The position numbers were made by a program, and so were the translations under genes. Below are positions 17,024-25,536 of a stretch of DNA of 42,210 nt, in pieces. Position 1 is the first letter of the stretch; each line of letters opens with the position of its first letter. Source of the DNA: Salipiger pallidus (lineage in GTDB: Bacteria; Pseudomonadota; Alphaproteobacteria; Rhodobacterales; Rhodobacteraceae); NCBI RefSeq assembly GCF_014643635.1, contig NZ_BMJV01000014.1, forward strand, positions 1-42,210, given 5' to 3'. The notes beneath the pieces were generated by a model that saw only the letters and a list, made by a program, of their open reading frames with translations, did no database searches and was not told where the DNA came from.

Positions 17024-18478
17024 ATGGCCACCGCCAAGGCAAAGTCCGGCAAAAGCAGTCGCCCCAAATCAGGCGCGACCGCCGGCACCCAGACCGACAC
17101 CCAGCAGATCCGCCCCTCGGTCAAGGCGACCGGCAAGGTCGAAGCCTATCGCCGCCTGTCCGAAGCGCTTGACGACGGCAGCAGCATGCTCCCCCCGACC
17201 CTGCTGAGGGGACAGGCCAGGCGGCATCATGTCCGCTCCACCCTGCGCGAGGACCACGCCACGCGAATCGAAACCCGCGCCAGCGGCACGCAGGACAAGT
17301 TCGAGGTGCTTGTGAAGGACCTGTTCAAGTTCTTCCGCGGCACTGCTCTCCTGTTCTACCGCGACATGGTCGGCAGCGACGGTCACATGCCGTCGGTCAT
17401 GGCGCTAGGCGATGTGCACCCCGAGAATTTCGGCGTCATGCCAGACGTGAACGGTGCGCCGATTTTCGGCGTAAACGATTTTGACGAGTCGATCTATGCG
17501 CCCTTCACATGGGATCTCAAGCGCGGCGCCACAGGCTTCTGGATCGCGGCAAAGACCGAAGGTGGCTTCAGCCGCAAGAAGCGCGCAAAGATCGTGCGCA
17601 AGTTCGTCAAGGGCTACCTTGCGGCCATGGAGCGCTATGCCGAACACGCCACCGAGAAGACCGACGGTTATCACATGCACAACTCACCCAAGGTGATCCA
17701 GCGCCTGTTCGAGGAGGCATGGGAAGAGCGCAAGGACTGGCTCTGGGACGATTACCTCAAGCCCAATGGCCGCGGCTTCCGTCCCAACGACGAGCTGCAG
17801 CCTCTGTCCTCTCGTATCAACACCTTCCAGAAGGCGATCGACGATCTCGCCGCTGCGAAGGGGTTCGAGAAACCTGCGCGTGCGGGTGAACTAAAGGTCA
17901 AGGATGTCTGCATCCGGCACGGACAGGGCACCGCATCTCTGGGGCTGCCGCGGTACTACGTCCTGATCGAGGGACCGTCGAAGGATGCCACCGATGATCT
18001 CATCATCGAGTTCAAGAGCGCGCGTCGCTCGGCGCTCGACGGGCTGACACCGCCCAGCAGCTTCATCGCGGGCGACAAGGCTGATCGCATCGTGCATGGC
18101 CAACGGGTGCAGCTGGCCCACGGGGATATCTTCTACGGCGCGGTGGAGATCGACGGCGAAAGCTTTATGAGCCGCGAACGTGCACCGTTCCGCGATGACA
18201 TCGACCTCGACGACCTCAGCTACGGCACGTGGAAAGACTATGCCGGGATCTGTGGCGCTGCACTGGCGCAAAGCCATGCGCTTTCGGACGATCTGGGCCG
18301 CATCGACTACGACGTGGAGCCCTCCATCGTCGAGGCGGCAAAGCCTCACAAGCTGTTTGTCGCCGACATCTGCCGCTTCGCCAAAGAGGCGGCGGACAGG
18401 CTGCAGGCTGACCACGAGATGTTCCGTGAAGACTTCGCACTGGGAGCCTTTGATCGGATCGACAAGGTCTATCGCTGA
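17024..18478 (+). CDS. DUF2252 family protein
   Basis: 484 residues, a typical length. The DUF2252 family is structurally related to aminoglycoside phosphotransferase/kinase-like folds; its function is not established. Motifs visible are GDVHPENFG at 129-137 (like the kinase catalytic HxDxxxxN loop) and NDFDES at 151-156 (like the metal-binding DFG/DFD). The first 30 residues are Lys/Ser/Thr-rich and probably disordered. The ATG at 17024 is preceded by GGGAGA. Single gene, 61 bases after recR, no partner suggested by its neighbours. Confidence 0.88.
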   Translation: MATAKAKSGKSSRPKSGATAGTQTDTQQIRPSVKATGKVEAYRRLSEALDDGSSMLPPTLLRGQARRHHVRSTLREDHATRIETRASGTQDKFEVLVKDLFKFFRGTALLFYRDMVGSDGHMPSVMALGDVHPENFGVMPDVNGAPIFGVNDFDESIYAPFTWDLKRGATGFWIAAKTEGGFSRKKRAKIVRKFVKGYLAAMERYAEHATEKTDGYHMHNSPKVIQRLFEEAWEERKDWLWDDYLKPNGRGFRPNDELQPLSSRINTFQKAIDDLAAAKGFEKPARAGELKVKDVCIRHGQGTASLGLPRYYVLIEGPSKDATDDLIIEFKSARRSALDGLTPPSSFIAGDKADRIVHGQRVQLAHGDIFYGAVEIDGESFMSRERAPFRDDIDLDDLSYGTWKDYAGICGAALAQSHALSDDLGRIDYDVEPSIVEAAKPHKLFVADICRFAKEAADRLQADHEMFREDFALGAFDRIDKVYR

Positions 18479-18504
18479 AGGCGGCTGCGAGCCTTACAAT
18501 CCAA

Positions 18505-18538
18505 CAAAAAAAGGGCCCGTGTGTTCAGCACGGGCCCT
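18505..18538 (-). terminator. Strong intrinsic terminator of trcR
   Basis: Ten-base-pair stem AGGGCCCGTG/CACGGGCCCT (18512-18521 with 18529-18538), seven-base loop, then a run of seven T on the minus strand. It also lies 34 bases after the DUF2252 stop and might block convergent transcripts. Confidence 0.9.
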
Positions 18539-18566
18539 CGTCATGTCTGGTTGGGATGCCGACAGA

Positions 18567-19328
18567 TCAGCCGCGCTGATCCTCGCTGTCATCCTCATCG
18601 TCGTCTTCACCGGACGGCAGGTTGAAGAAGCTGTCCGCATCCGAGTAGTCGCTCGGGGCCTTGTCTTCTTCGTCGTCCGCATCATCGGTGAGAGTGAACG
18701 TCTCGAGCCCCTCGATGGCGGTGGGCAGGCGCGGCTCGGTCTCCATGCCAAGGCTCTGCTCGGTGGACACCAGCTTGCGGCGTTCGTCATCGGACATGAC
18801 GGCGCTCTGGCTTTTGGCTGCCTTCGCAACGGCAGCGTCCAGTTCGGACTGGCGGCACAGGCCAAGCGCCACCGGGTCGATGGGCTGCATGTTCTGGATG
18901 TTCCAGTGGGTGCGCTCGCGGATCGACTGGATCGTCGGCTTGGTGGTGCCGACGAGCTTTGCAATCTGGCTGTCGGCAAGCTCGGGGTGGAACTTCACCA
19001 GCCACAGGATCGAGTTGGGACGGTCCTGGCGCTTGGACAGCGGGGTGTAGCGCGGCCCCCGGCGCTTTTCCTCATCCTGAGCGGCGGCGTTGTACTTGAG
19101 CTTGAGCTTGTGCAAGGGGTTCTTCTCGCCCTTGTCGATCTCCGACTGCTCGAGCTGGTTGTTGCCGACCGGATCAAAGCCCTTGACGCCGGTCGCCACA
19201 TCACCGTCGGCGATGCCCTGAACCTCGAGCTCATGCATGTGGGTCAGATCGGCGATCTGCTTGAACGTCAGGGTGGTGTTGTCGACCAGCCAGACAGCGG
19301 TCGCCTTGGGGTGCAGCAGTTTGGCCAT
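18567..19328 (-). CDS. trcR: Cell cycle transcriptional regulator TrcR (DUF1013)
   Basis: 253 residues. DUF1013/TrcR proteins are conserved in alphaproteobacteria and are annotated as cell-cycle transcriptional regulators. The start MAKLLHPKATAVWLVDNTTL is characteristic; an HTH-like segment follows (SQIAKLVGTTKPTIQSI, about residues 119-135). The last 50 residues are strongly acidic and probably disordered. The ATG at 19328 follows AAGGAGTG. It is transcribed alone, divergent from the RNase T2 gene, with a nine-base-pair inverted repeat in the leader and a strong terminator behind it. Confidence 0.92.
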   Translation of the reverse strand: MAKLLHPKATAVWLVDNTTLTFKQIADLTHMHELEVQGIADGDVATGVKGFDPVGNNQLEQSEIDKGEKNPLHKLKLKYNAAAQDEEKRRGPRYTPLSKRQDRPNSILWLVKFHPELADSQIAKLVGTTKPTIQSIRERTHWNIQNMQPIDPVALGLCRQSELDAAVAKAAKSQSAVMSDDERRKLVSTEQSLGMETEPRLPTAIEGLETFTLTDDADDEEDKAPSDYSDADSFFNLPSGEDDDEDDSEDQRG

Positions 19329-19381
19329 CGTATCACTCCTTGCAAGTCTTCTTCCCCTCCCCCGGACCTTTCGGCCGGGAG

Positions 19382-19402
19382 GTCCCGGAACAATTCCGGG
19401 AC
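19382..19402. promoter_or_regulatory. Inverted repeat in the trcR-RNase T2 divergent region
   Basis: GTCCCGGAA-CAA-TTCCGGGAC, a perfect nine-base repeat, lies 54 bases before the trcR ATG and 65 bases before the RNase T2 ATG. It could be an operator or a leader hairpin of trcR. Confidence 0.4.
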
Positions 19403-19411
19403 GGGTTTCCG

Positions 19412-19439
19412 TTGTGGGGGAACTTGGGCGCTATATACT
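19412..19439 (+). promoter_or_regulatory. Candidate promoter for the ribonuclease T2 gene
   Basis: TTGTGG (19412-19417), 16 bases, TATACT (19434-19439), 28 bases upstream of the chosen ATG. Confidence 0.45.
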
Positions 19440-19466
19440 GCGATAAACTGCAATATGGAAGAGAAA

Positions 19467-20090
19467 ATGCGCTGGATCGCTCTGCTGCTGCTCTCCGCGA
19501 CCTTGGCCCGGGCCGACGGCGACGTGGCGGGCGACTTCGATTACTACGTCATGTCCCTCAGCTGGTCTCCAACTTGGTGCGCGCTCGAGGGGGACCCGCG
19601 AGGCTCACCGCAATGCGACCGGAACCTCGGGTTCGTGCTGCACGGCCTCTGGCCCCAGCATCATCGCGGCTACCCCTCGTACTGCGACAGCTCCATGACC
19701 GCGCCAAGCCGGGCAATGACCGAAGCGATGTCAGACATCATGGGCACATCCGGTCTGGCTTGGCATCAGTGGAAGAAGCACGGGACCTGCACGGGCTTGA
19801 CGGCTGCGGACTACTTCGCGCTGTCCCGCGAAGCCTTCGGCAGTATCAACCGCCCCGCGATGCTGCGGCGGCTGGACGCCCCCGTAACCCTTCCCGCAAC
19901 ATTGATCGAGGAGGCGTTCCTCAAAGAAAACAGTGACCTCGAACCAGATATGATCACCATAACCTGTCGGTCGGGCCGCATCCAAGAGGCGCGAATCTGC
20001 CTGTCCAAGTCACTCGAGCCGGTGCCCTGTGGGCGCGATCTGGTGCGGGACTGCGCAGCGGACGATGCCCTGCTCGCCCCGGTGCGCTGA
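19467..20090 (+). CDS. Ribonuclease T2 family protein, exported
   Basis: 207 residues. RNase T2 enzymes cut single-stranded RNA through 2',3'-cyclic phosphates and act in the periplasm or outside the cell. A signal peptide covers residues 1-16 (ALLLLSATLARA). Both catalytic segments are present: HGLWPQ (59-64) and HQWKKHGTC (100-108), with the catalytic His residues and several paired cysteines. The ATG at 19467 has GGAAGAG close in front; an ATG at 19455 (MEEKMRW) is the alternative. It stands alone between trcR and an inverted-repeat region. Confidence 0.93.
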   Translation: MRWIALLLLSATLARADGDVAGDFDYYVMSLSWSPTWCALEGDPRGSPQCDRNLGFVLHGLWPQHHRGYPSYCDSSMTAPSRAMTEAMSDIMGTSGLAWHQWKKHGTCTGLTAADYFALSREAFGSINRPAMLRRLDAPVTLPATLIEEAFLKENSDLEPDMITITCRSGRIQEARICLSKSLEPVPCGRDLVRDCAADDALLAPVR

Positions 20091-20136
20091 GCTGCAGGAA
20101 ACGCTCCCTGCGGTCGCAACACCTGCGGTGACGAGA

Positions 20137-20380
20137 GGCGCTGCCCCTCGTGCTCCCCGGGATATTTACGGTCAAAGGAAACACGGGCGTCTGTCGGTAA
20201 CCCAACGTTAAGGTTAATGCGCCATGCTCGCTATACGGTACAGGCGGGGACGCCGATGACCGTGTCGAAGGAAGCCCAAGCTTCCCGCAGCCCGCTATCA
20301 CGCGTGGCGGGCTGCATTCTTCCTTGGCTGAGTGTTTCCTTTGACCCCAAATATCCCCGCCGGAGGCATACGGCAGCGAC
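20137..20380. repeat. Pair of 48-bp imperfect inverted repeats between convergent genes
   Basis: The left arm (20137-20184) and the reverse complement of the right arm (20332-20380) share CGCTGCC near the outer end and GGGATATTT-2-GGTCAAAGGAAACAC at the inner end; the inner 16 bases are identical. The 147-base spacer holds a further hairpin (20287-20295 with 20307-20315, GCAGCCCGC/GCGGGCTGC). Each arm lies just past the 3' end of one of two convergent genes. No ORF of note is inside. Confidence 0.75.
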
Positions 20381-20397
20381 ACCAAGCGCGCCGCCGA

Positions 20398-21045
20398 TCA
20401 ATCAAAGCTGTAGCCGAAACGGGCAATGTCCTCTGCGCAGGCAATGGCCACGACCGCAGCTGTCTTGTCGTCATAGTAACCGCGGAAGTCCGCCCGCCGA
20501 GCTGATCGGTTCCGATGCCCCATGTCCGGCGTGAACCCGAGATGAGCCTTAAGCGGCGCCATGTCCTCGGCGAAGTGCTCGAGGCGCATCCAGGCCGAGC
20601 AATGTTCCCGTCCCGTGGCATCGCGCATATAGCTGGAGAATGGCGCAACACCAAGGATCGCCTGGGTGGCAGGGTTGGCCATGAAGGCGCCGAAGGACAG
20701 CTGTTTCGACAAGGCTACCTGCGGATGATCGAAGGTCTGCGCCTGAAGCCAGTGATAGTAGCTCACCATCCGGTCCCATGGATTGCGCACGATGGTGAAG
20801 GTGAACATGTCGGCGATCTCGGCCGGACTCAGGATACCGTCGATATCCGCGAGCGTGGAATGCTTCCAAAGGCGTCCCTTCGGTGTCAGCTGGCGCAAGC
20901 GCCCTCTGCGCCGCAGTGCCTTTTCCGTGTCACCGATCAGGATATCGTCGCGATGGGCGCGCGCCTCAAGTGCCGCGGCCATGGAGCTGCCGCCCGTCTT
21001 GGGGATATGGACAAAGATGTAGCCGCGGCCAGGCGAGATGATCAT
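20398..21045 (-). CDS. Sulfotransferase family protein
   Basis: 215 residues. The protein begins with a beta strand leading to HIPKTGGSS at 13-21, the 5'-phosphosulfate-binding loop for PAPS, and has the 3'-phosphate motif IVRNPWDRMVSYYHW (about 82-96). Such enzymes transfer sulfate from PAPS, often to carbohydrates; the acceptor is not evident here. The ATG at 21045 (MIISPGRGYIFVHIPKTGG) fits the family; there is no good Shine-Dalgarno, and the longer frame upstream has no homology. Divergent from the acyl-CoA synthetase gene by 110 bases. Confidence 0.87.
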   Translation of the reverse strand: MIISPGRGYIFVHIPKTGGSSMAAALEARAHRDDILIGDTEKALRRRGRLRQLTPKGRLWKHSTLADIDGILSPAEIADMFTFTIVRNPWDRMVSYYHWLQAQTFDHPQVALSKQLSFGAFMANPATQAILGVAPFSSYMRDATGREHCSAWMRLEHFAEDMAPLKAHLGFTPDMGHRNRSARRADFRGYYDDKTAAVVAIACAEDIARFGYSFD

Positions 21046-21155
21046 GGGCGCATGATTAACGCGGCGGCATCCCAGCACAATCCGCTTAATGCCTCTTCCC
21101 CCGACGCGCTGCCCTGAGCATAGTTGCCGCGAGGAAAACAACCGGGAGGGGGAGA

Positions 21156-22781
21156 ATGGGTTGGCTTTCGAATGAAACAGGGCTGGGCAGATGCGAGGCG
21201 AACTTCGCGCCGCTGACCCCCCTGTCCTTCCTGCGCCGGGCGGTGAGGATCTGGCCGGATCACCCCGCCGTGGTCTACGGCCCCATCCGCCGCAGCTATG
21301 CCGAATATACCGAGCGAGTCACCCGCCTTGCCTCGGCGCTGGCGAAGATCGGCGTACGGCCCGGTGACGTGGTGGCGACCATTCTGCCCAACCTCCCCGC
21401 GCAGGCCGAGGCGCATTTCGGCGTGCCCGCATGCGGGGCGGTGCTCAACAGCATCAACACCCGGCTCGACGTGGACACGATCGCCTACATCCTCGATCAT
21501 GGCGAGGCGAAGGTGGTGCTGTGCGATCCGCAGTTCATCCCGCATCTGGCCGAGGCCATTGAGCTCATGGAGCAGGATCCGCCCACTGTCATCGAGGTCG
21601 CAGACCTGCATGGCGGCGCCAAGGCCTTTGGCGACTACCTCGAGTACGAGGCGTTTCTGGCCACGGGCGATCCGGGGTTCGACTGGATCATGCCGGAGGA
21701 TGAATGGGAGAGCCTTGCGCTCAACTACACCTCCGGCACCACCGGGCGGCCCAAGGGCGTGGTCTATCACCACCGGGGGGCCTACCTGAACGCGATGGGA
21801 CAGGTGCTCAGCTGGCGCATGGTGCTGCACCCGGTTTACCTGACCATCGTGCCACTGTTTCACTGCAACGGTTGGTGCCACACCTGGATGATGCCCGCCG
21901 TGGGTGGAACCGTGGTGTGCTGCCGGGACATCACCGCAAAGGCACTCTATACCGCGTTCGCGGACGAGGGAGTGACCCATTTCGGCGGCGCCCCCATCGT
22001 GCTCAACATGCTCGTCAATGCCGCCGAGGAGGACCGCCGCCCCTTCCCCCAGACCGTCGAGGTCTTCACCGCAGGCGCGCCCCCCGCCCCCGCGACGCTC
22101 GCCAAGATCGAGACAATGGGCTTCAACGTCACGCAGGTCTACGGCCTGACCGAAACCTACGGGCCAGACGTGGAATGCGCCTGGCAGGGGTCATGGGATC
22201 ACCTGAAAGGCGACGAGCGCGCCGCCCGCAAGGCGCGGCAGGGGGTGGGGATGCCCTTCATGGATGATGTCACCGTCATGGATGAGACCATGCAGGTGGT
22301 CCCCATGGACGGCACCACCAAGGGCGAGATCATGCACCGGGGCAACGGGGTGATGAAGGGCTACCTCAAAGCGCCAAAGGCCACGAAAGAGGCCTTCGAG
22401 GGCGGCTATTTTCATTCCGGAGACATCGCCGTGCTGCATCCTGACGGTTACCTCCAGATCGCCGACCGCGCCAAGGACATCATCATCTCGGGCGGCGAGA
22501 ACATCAGTTCGGTCGAGGTCGAGAACACGCTGATGGCGCATGAATCCGTGTTGCTCTGTGCCGTGGTCGCAAAGCCTGACGACCAGTGGGGCGAGGTGCC
22601 CTGCGCCTTCGTCGAACTGAAGCCGGGGCATACCCCCTCCGAGACCGATCTCATTGCCTTTGCCCGCCAGCGGCTGGCCGGGTTCAAGACCCCCAAGAAG
22701 GTGGTGTTCGAGGAACTGCCCAAGACCTCCACCGGCAAGATCCAGAAATTCCAGCTGCGCGCCCGCGCGAAGCAGCTGTAA
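21156..22781 (+). CDS. AMP-dependent acyl-CoA synthetase, DmdB-like
   Basis: 541 residues. It activates a carboxylic acid to the CoA thioester through an acyl-AMP. Motifs: P-loop YTSGTTGRPKG (about 190-200), YGLTETYG (about 330), YFHSGD, the hinge DRAKDIIISGGENIS and the C-terminal catalytic lysine in PKTSTGKIQK. The length and the start MGWLSNETGLGRCEANFAPLTPLSFLRRA resemble methylmercaptopropionate-CoA ligase (DmdB) of roseobacters, which acts in the demethylation route of DMSP; a medium-chain or other short-chain acid is also possible. GGAGGGGGAGA precedes the ATG. No other dmd genes are nearby, so the substrate is an inference. Confidence 0.88.
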   Translation: MGWLSNETGLGRCEANFAPLTPLSFLRRAVRIWPDHPAVVYGPIRRSYAEYTERVTRLASALAKIGVRPGDVVATILPNLPAQAEAHFGVPACGAVLNSINTRLDVDTIAYILDHGEAKVVLCDPQFIPHLAEAIELMEQDPPTVIEVADLHGGAKAFGDYLEYEAFLATGDPGFDWIMPEDEWESLALNYTSGTTGRPKGVVYHHRGAYLNAMGQVLSWRMVLHPVYLTIVPLFHCNGWCHTWMMPAVGGTVVCCRDITAKALYTAFADEGVTHFGGAPIVLNMLVNAAEEDRRPFPQTVEVFTAGAPPAPATLAKIETMGFNVTQVYGLTETYGPDVECAWQGSWDHLKGDERAARKARQGVGMPFMDDVTVMDETMQVVPMDGTTKGEIMHRGNGVMKGYLKAPKATKEAFEGGYFHSGDIAVLHPDGYLQIADRAKDIIISGGENISSVEVENTLMAHESVLLCAVVAKPDDQWGEVPCAFVELKPGHTPSETDLIAFARQRLAGFKTPKKVVFEELPKTSTGKIQKFQLRARAKQL

Positions 22782-22785
22782 CGCA

Positions 22786-22816
22786 ATGCGCCGCGACCCA
22801 TGGGGCCGCGGCGCAT
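22786..22816 (+). terminator. Terminator after the acyl-CoA synthetase gene
   Basis: Ten-base-pair stem ATGCGCCGCG/CGCGGCGCAT with an 11-base loop, followed by CAATTTC. It lies between convergent genes, so it may serve both sides. Confidence 0.6.
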
Positions 22817-22837
22817 CAATTTCATCCGATCAGTCGA

Positions 22838-25051
22838 TCAGGCGGTGGCTGCACGTCCGCCGCCCGGGCGGGCGAGGATGGCAAGCACCACCAGAGCGCC
22901 TACAGTGATCGCCGCCCAATGGGTCGAGATCAGCAGCAGACCGGCAAGGGTCAGCGCGACTTTCTCCCACAGAGCGAGATCCCGGCGGAACCAGCCGATG
23001 TAGGCCGAGGACAGCGCAACCACACCCATCAGGCCCGACAGCAGTGCCGTGATGAACTCCAGCCAGGTGAAGTCCACGAACAGCAGGCTCGGGGCGTAGA
23101 TGAACATGAACGGCACCAATGCCTTGCCCATGGACAGGCGGAATGCCGTGGTGCCCGTGGTCATCGGCTCGGACCGGGCGAGGCCCGCCGCCGCATAGGC
23201 CGCAAGCGCAACCGGTGGTGTCACGTCCGCCAGAACGCCGAAGTAGAACACGAAGAAGTGGGTCGCGATCAGCGGCACACCGAAGTCCATCAGCGCCGGC
23301 GCCGCAATGGACGCAAGGATGATGTAGGTCGGCGTGGTCGGGATGCCTGCGCCCATCACGATGCAGGCGATGGCCACGAAGATCAGGCCGAAGAACAGCG
23401 CAAGGCCATCCTCGGACAGCAACCCGGTGAAGTCGATCGCGATCACCGCGCCCGCCACGTCATGCGCCAGTTCCACGACCGCGGCCGAGAACTTGAAGCC
23501 AAGGCCCGTCAGCGTCGTCATGCCCAGCAGGAAGCCCACGCAAGCGCAGGCCGCGCCGATGGCGAGGGCGAACTTGGAGCCGTCCTCGAAGCCCTGCACG
23601 AGGCGCTTGGGCGTCAGCACGGTGGACGTGTCCATGGACTTGTTGCCAAGGGCACGCATCACCAGCGGGATGTAGGAACAGCCGATGGTCAGCAAGATGC
23701 CCCAGAAGGCGGCAAGGAACGGCGTGTACTGCATGAGCAGCAGCGCCACCATGACACCCAAGGGGATGAACAGGTGCCAGGACTTCGCGAGGACCGCGCC
23801 GAACTGCGGGATCTTGTCCTTGGACATGCCCTGCAGGCCCAGCTTCTTGGCCTCAAGGTGCACCATCAGCAGGATGGCGATGTAGTGGAAGGCTGCCGGA
23901 ACGATGGCGATGAGGATCAGCTCGTTATAGGGCACGCCGAGCATTTCCGTCATCACGAAGGCCGAGGCCCCCATGATCGGCGGAGTGATCTGACCGCCAC
24001 ACGAGGCCGAGGCCTCGACCGCGCCGGCAAAGCGACCCGAGAAGCCGGATTTCTTCATCAGCGGAATGGTGAAGGCACCGGTGGTCACGGTGTTGGCGAT
24101 GGGCGAGCCCGAGATCATCCCGAAGAAGCCCGACGAGACCACCGACACCTTGGCAGACCCGCCCGAAGCGCGGCCTGCCACGATGGTGGCAAGGTCGATG
24201 AAAAGCTGGCCGAGGCCGCTCATCTGGGCGAGGATGCCGAACAGCACGAAGTGGAACACGTAGGTGGCGACAACGCCCACGGCGACGCCGTAGATGCCTT
24301 CGGTGCCCACGAAGAGGTGGTTCACGATGCGGGTGATGGAATAGCCGCGGTGGGCCATGATGCCCGGCAGGTACGGCCCGAACAGCGCGTATAGCAGACA
24401 GCCCACGCCGATCCATGCGAGGGTCGACCCCATGGTGCGCCGCGTCGCTTCGAGGGTCATGATAATGGCGACGAAGCCCATCATGTAGGCAGGCTCGGGC
24501 GGGGAGCCCACGTTCTCGATGAAGACGTGGTGGAAGAACACCGACAGGTAGGCCGAGAAGCCCGCGCCGAATGCCGCGAAGATCCAGTCCCGGATGGCGA
24601 CCTTCTCCGGGTCAGCGCCCTTGCGGTTGAACGGCAGCGTCAGCGCGATGAGCACCAGCATGACGGCGATGAACACCGTCTTGAGCGTGCTGTTTTCAAG
24701 CGATCCCGCGAGGTTCCACAGGATATACAGGTAGAACGCCGCGAAAAGGCCGGATTCGATCCACTGCTTGCCGTTCGGGTTCGCACGCTTGCGCGGGAAC
24801 ACCAGGAAAATCAGGCCCATCACGAAGGTCAGGTGGATGGTGCGGTGCATCACCTCGTTCAACAGGCCGAAGCCCGCCGTGTAGACGTGGAACAGCGACA
24901 GCGCCACCGAACAGATGGTCACGAGGATGGCGGTCGGGCCGACGAGGTTGCGGAAGTTGGATTCGGAATCGTATTCCCGAACCAGGGCCTCCACCTCGTC
25001 TGCGGTGATCTCACGATCCTCCGGGGCTGGTGTGTGGGGTTTGGACGTCAA
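22838..25051 (-). CDS. TRAP transporter fused permease, TAXI type
   Basis: 737 residues with many hydrophobic segments: the small (DctQ-like) and large (DctM-like) membrane subunits are fused in one chain. Conserved DctM features are SVVSSGFFGMISGSPIANTV, ASCGGQITPPIMGASAFVM and GAGIPTTPTYIILA. It moves a solute captured by the TAXI binding protein, driven by an ion gradient. The ATG overlaps the DUF1850 stop by four bases (ATGA), so the three-gene operon is translationally coupled. The N-terminal 30 residues are acidic and cytoplasmic. Solute unknown; TAXI systems have been linked to glutamate and related acids. Confidence 0.94.
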   Translation of the reverse strand: MTSKPHTPAPEDREITADEVEALVREYDSESNFRNLVGPTAILVTICSVALSLFHVYTAGFGLLNEVMHRTIHLTFVMGLIFLVFPRKRANPNGKQWIESGLFAAFYLYILWNLAGSLENSTLKTVFIAVMLVLIALTLPFNRKGADPEKVAIRDWIFAAFGAGFSAYLSVFFHHVFIENVGSPPEPAYMMGFVAIIMTLEATRRTMGSTLAWIGVGCLLYALFGPYLPGIMAHRGYSITRIVNHLFVGTEGIYGVAVGVVATYVFHFVLFGILAQMSGLGQLFIDLATIVAGRASGGSAKVSVVSSGFFGMISGSPIANTVTTGAFTIPLMKKSGFSGRFAGAVEASASCGGQITPPIMGASAFVMTEMLGVPYNELILIAIVPAAFHYIAILLMVHLEAKKLGLQGMSKDKIPQFGAVLAKSWHLFIPLGVMVALLLMQYTPFLAAFWGILLTIGCSYIPLVMRALGNKSMDTSTVLTPKRLVQGFEDGSKFALAIGAACACVGFLLGMTTLTGLGFKFSAAVVELAHDVAGAVIAIDFTGLLSEDGLALFFGLIFVAIACIVMGAGIPTTPTYIILASIAAPALMDFGVPLIATHFFVFYFGVLADVTPPVALAAYAAAGLARSEPMTTGTTAFRLSMGKALVPFMFIYAPSLLFVDFTWLEFITALLSGLMGVVALSSAYIGWFRRDLALWEKVALTLAGLLLISTHWAAITVGALVVLAILARPGGGRAATA

Positions 25052-25536
25052 AGGGAGGTCTCCTCGTCACAAGGGGCAAGGGTGAGCGCCGAGTGGCCCA
25101 GGTCCGCGAGGGGCAGATCGGATCCGGCAGTGTGAAGGGTGTTCTTGAACTGCGCCTGAATGCGCAGAGGAATCGGGCCGGTCAGGCGGTGCATGTCGAG
25201 GATGAAATGCCCATCCTCGTGGCGCCAGCCGGTGGCATCCATGTCATTGGCGATCGACGGCAGACCGGCGCCATGCGCCTCGAAGATCTCGGAGGTCTGC
25301 AGGATCTGGCCGTCCTCGATGCGGTAGACATCGACAACGGGAGTCTTTGACACGGAGTGGATGAAGCTGAGACGGAACGTGCCCTCCGGTCCCAGCGGCA
25401 CGCGAGCGATCTCGGCGCCGGTGCCACGGGTCTCGGACAGGCAAAGCCACGCGTCTTCTGCGCGCGCACTAGTACAAAGGGTGGCGGCAATTGCCGCCAC
25501 CCCCAAAATGCAGATGGGCTTGCGCCCGCGCGTCAC
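25048..25536 (-). CDS. DUF1850 protein of a TAXI-TRAP operon
   Basis: 162 residues with a signal peptide (about 1-26, ending TSARA). DUF1850 proteins are small exported proteins found between TAXI binding proteins and permeases; their exact role is not known. The FIHSVSKTPVVDVYRI stretch (about 58-73) and FEAHGAGLPS are typical. It starts at GTG 25536, overlapping the binding-protein stop by four bases (GTGA), and its own stop overlaps the permease start. The position between the two suggests an accessory part of the same transporter. Confidence 0.85.
   Translation of the reverse strand: MTRGRKPICILGVAAIAATLCTSARAEDAWLCLSETRGTGAEIARVPLGPEGTFRLSFIHSVSKTPVVDVYRIEDGQILQTSEIFEAHGAGLPSIANDMDATGWRHEDGHFILDMHRLTGPIPLRIQAQFKNTLHTAGSDLPLADLGHSALTLAPCDEETSL

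Noticed and set aside
22586-24394. 602-codon open frame opposite the TRAP permease
   Set aside because: Low-complexity His/Arg/Asp-rich translation typical of the antisense frame of a GC-rich membrane protein gene; no start signal and no homology.
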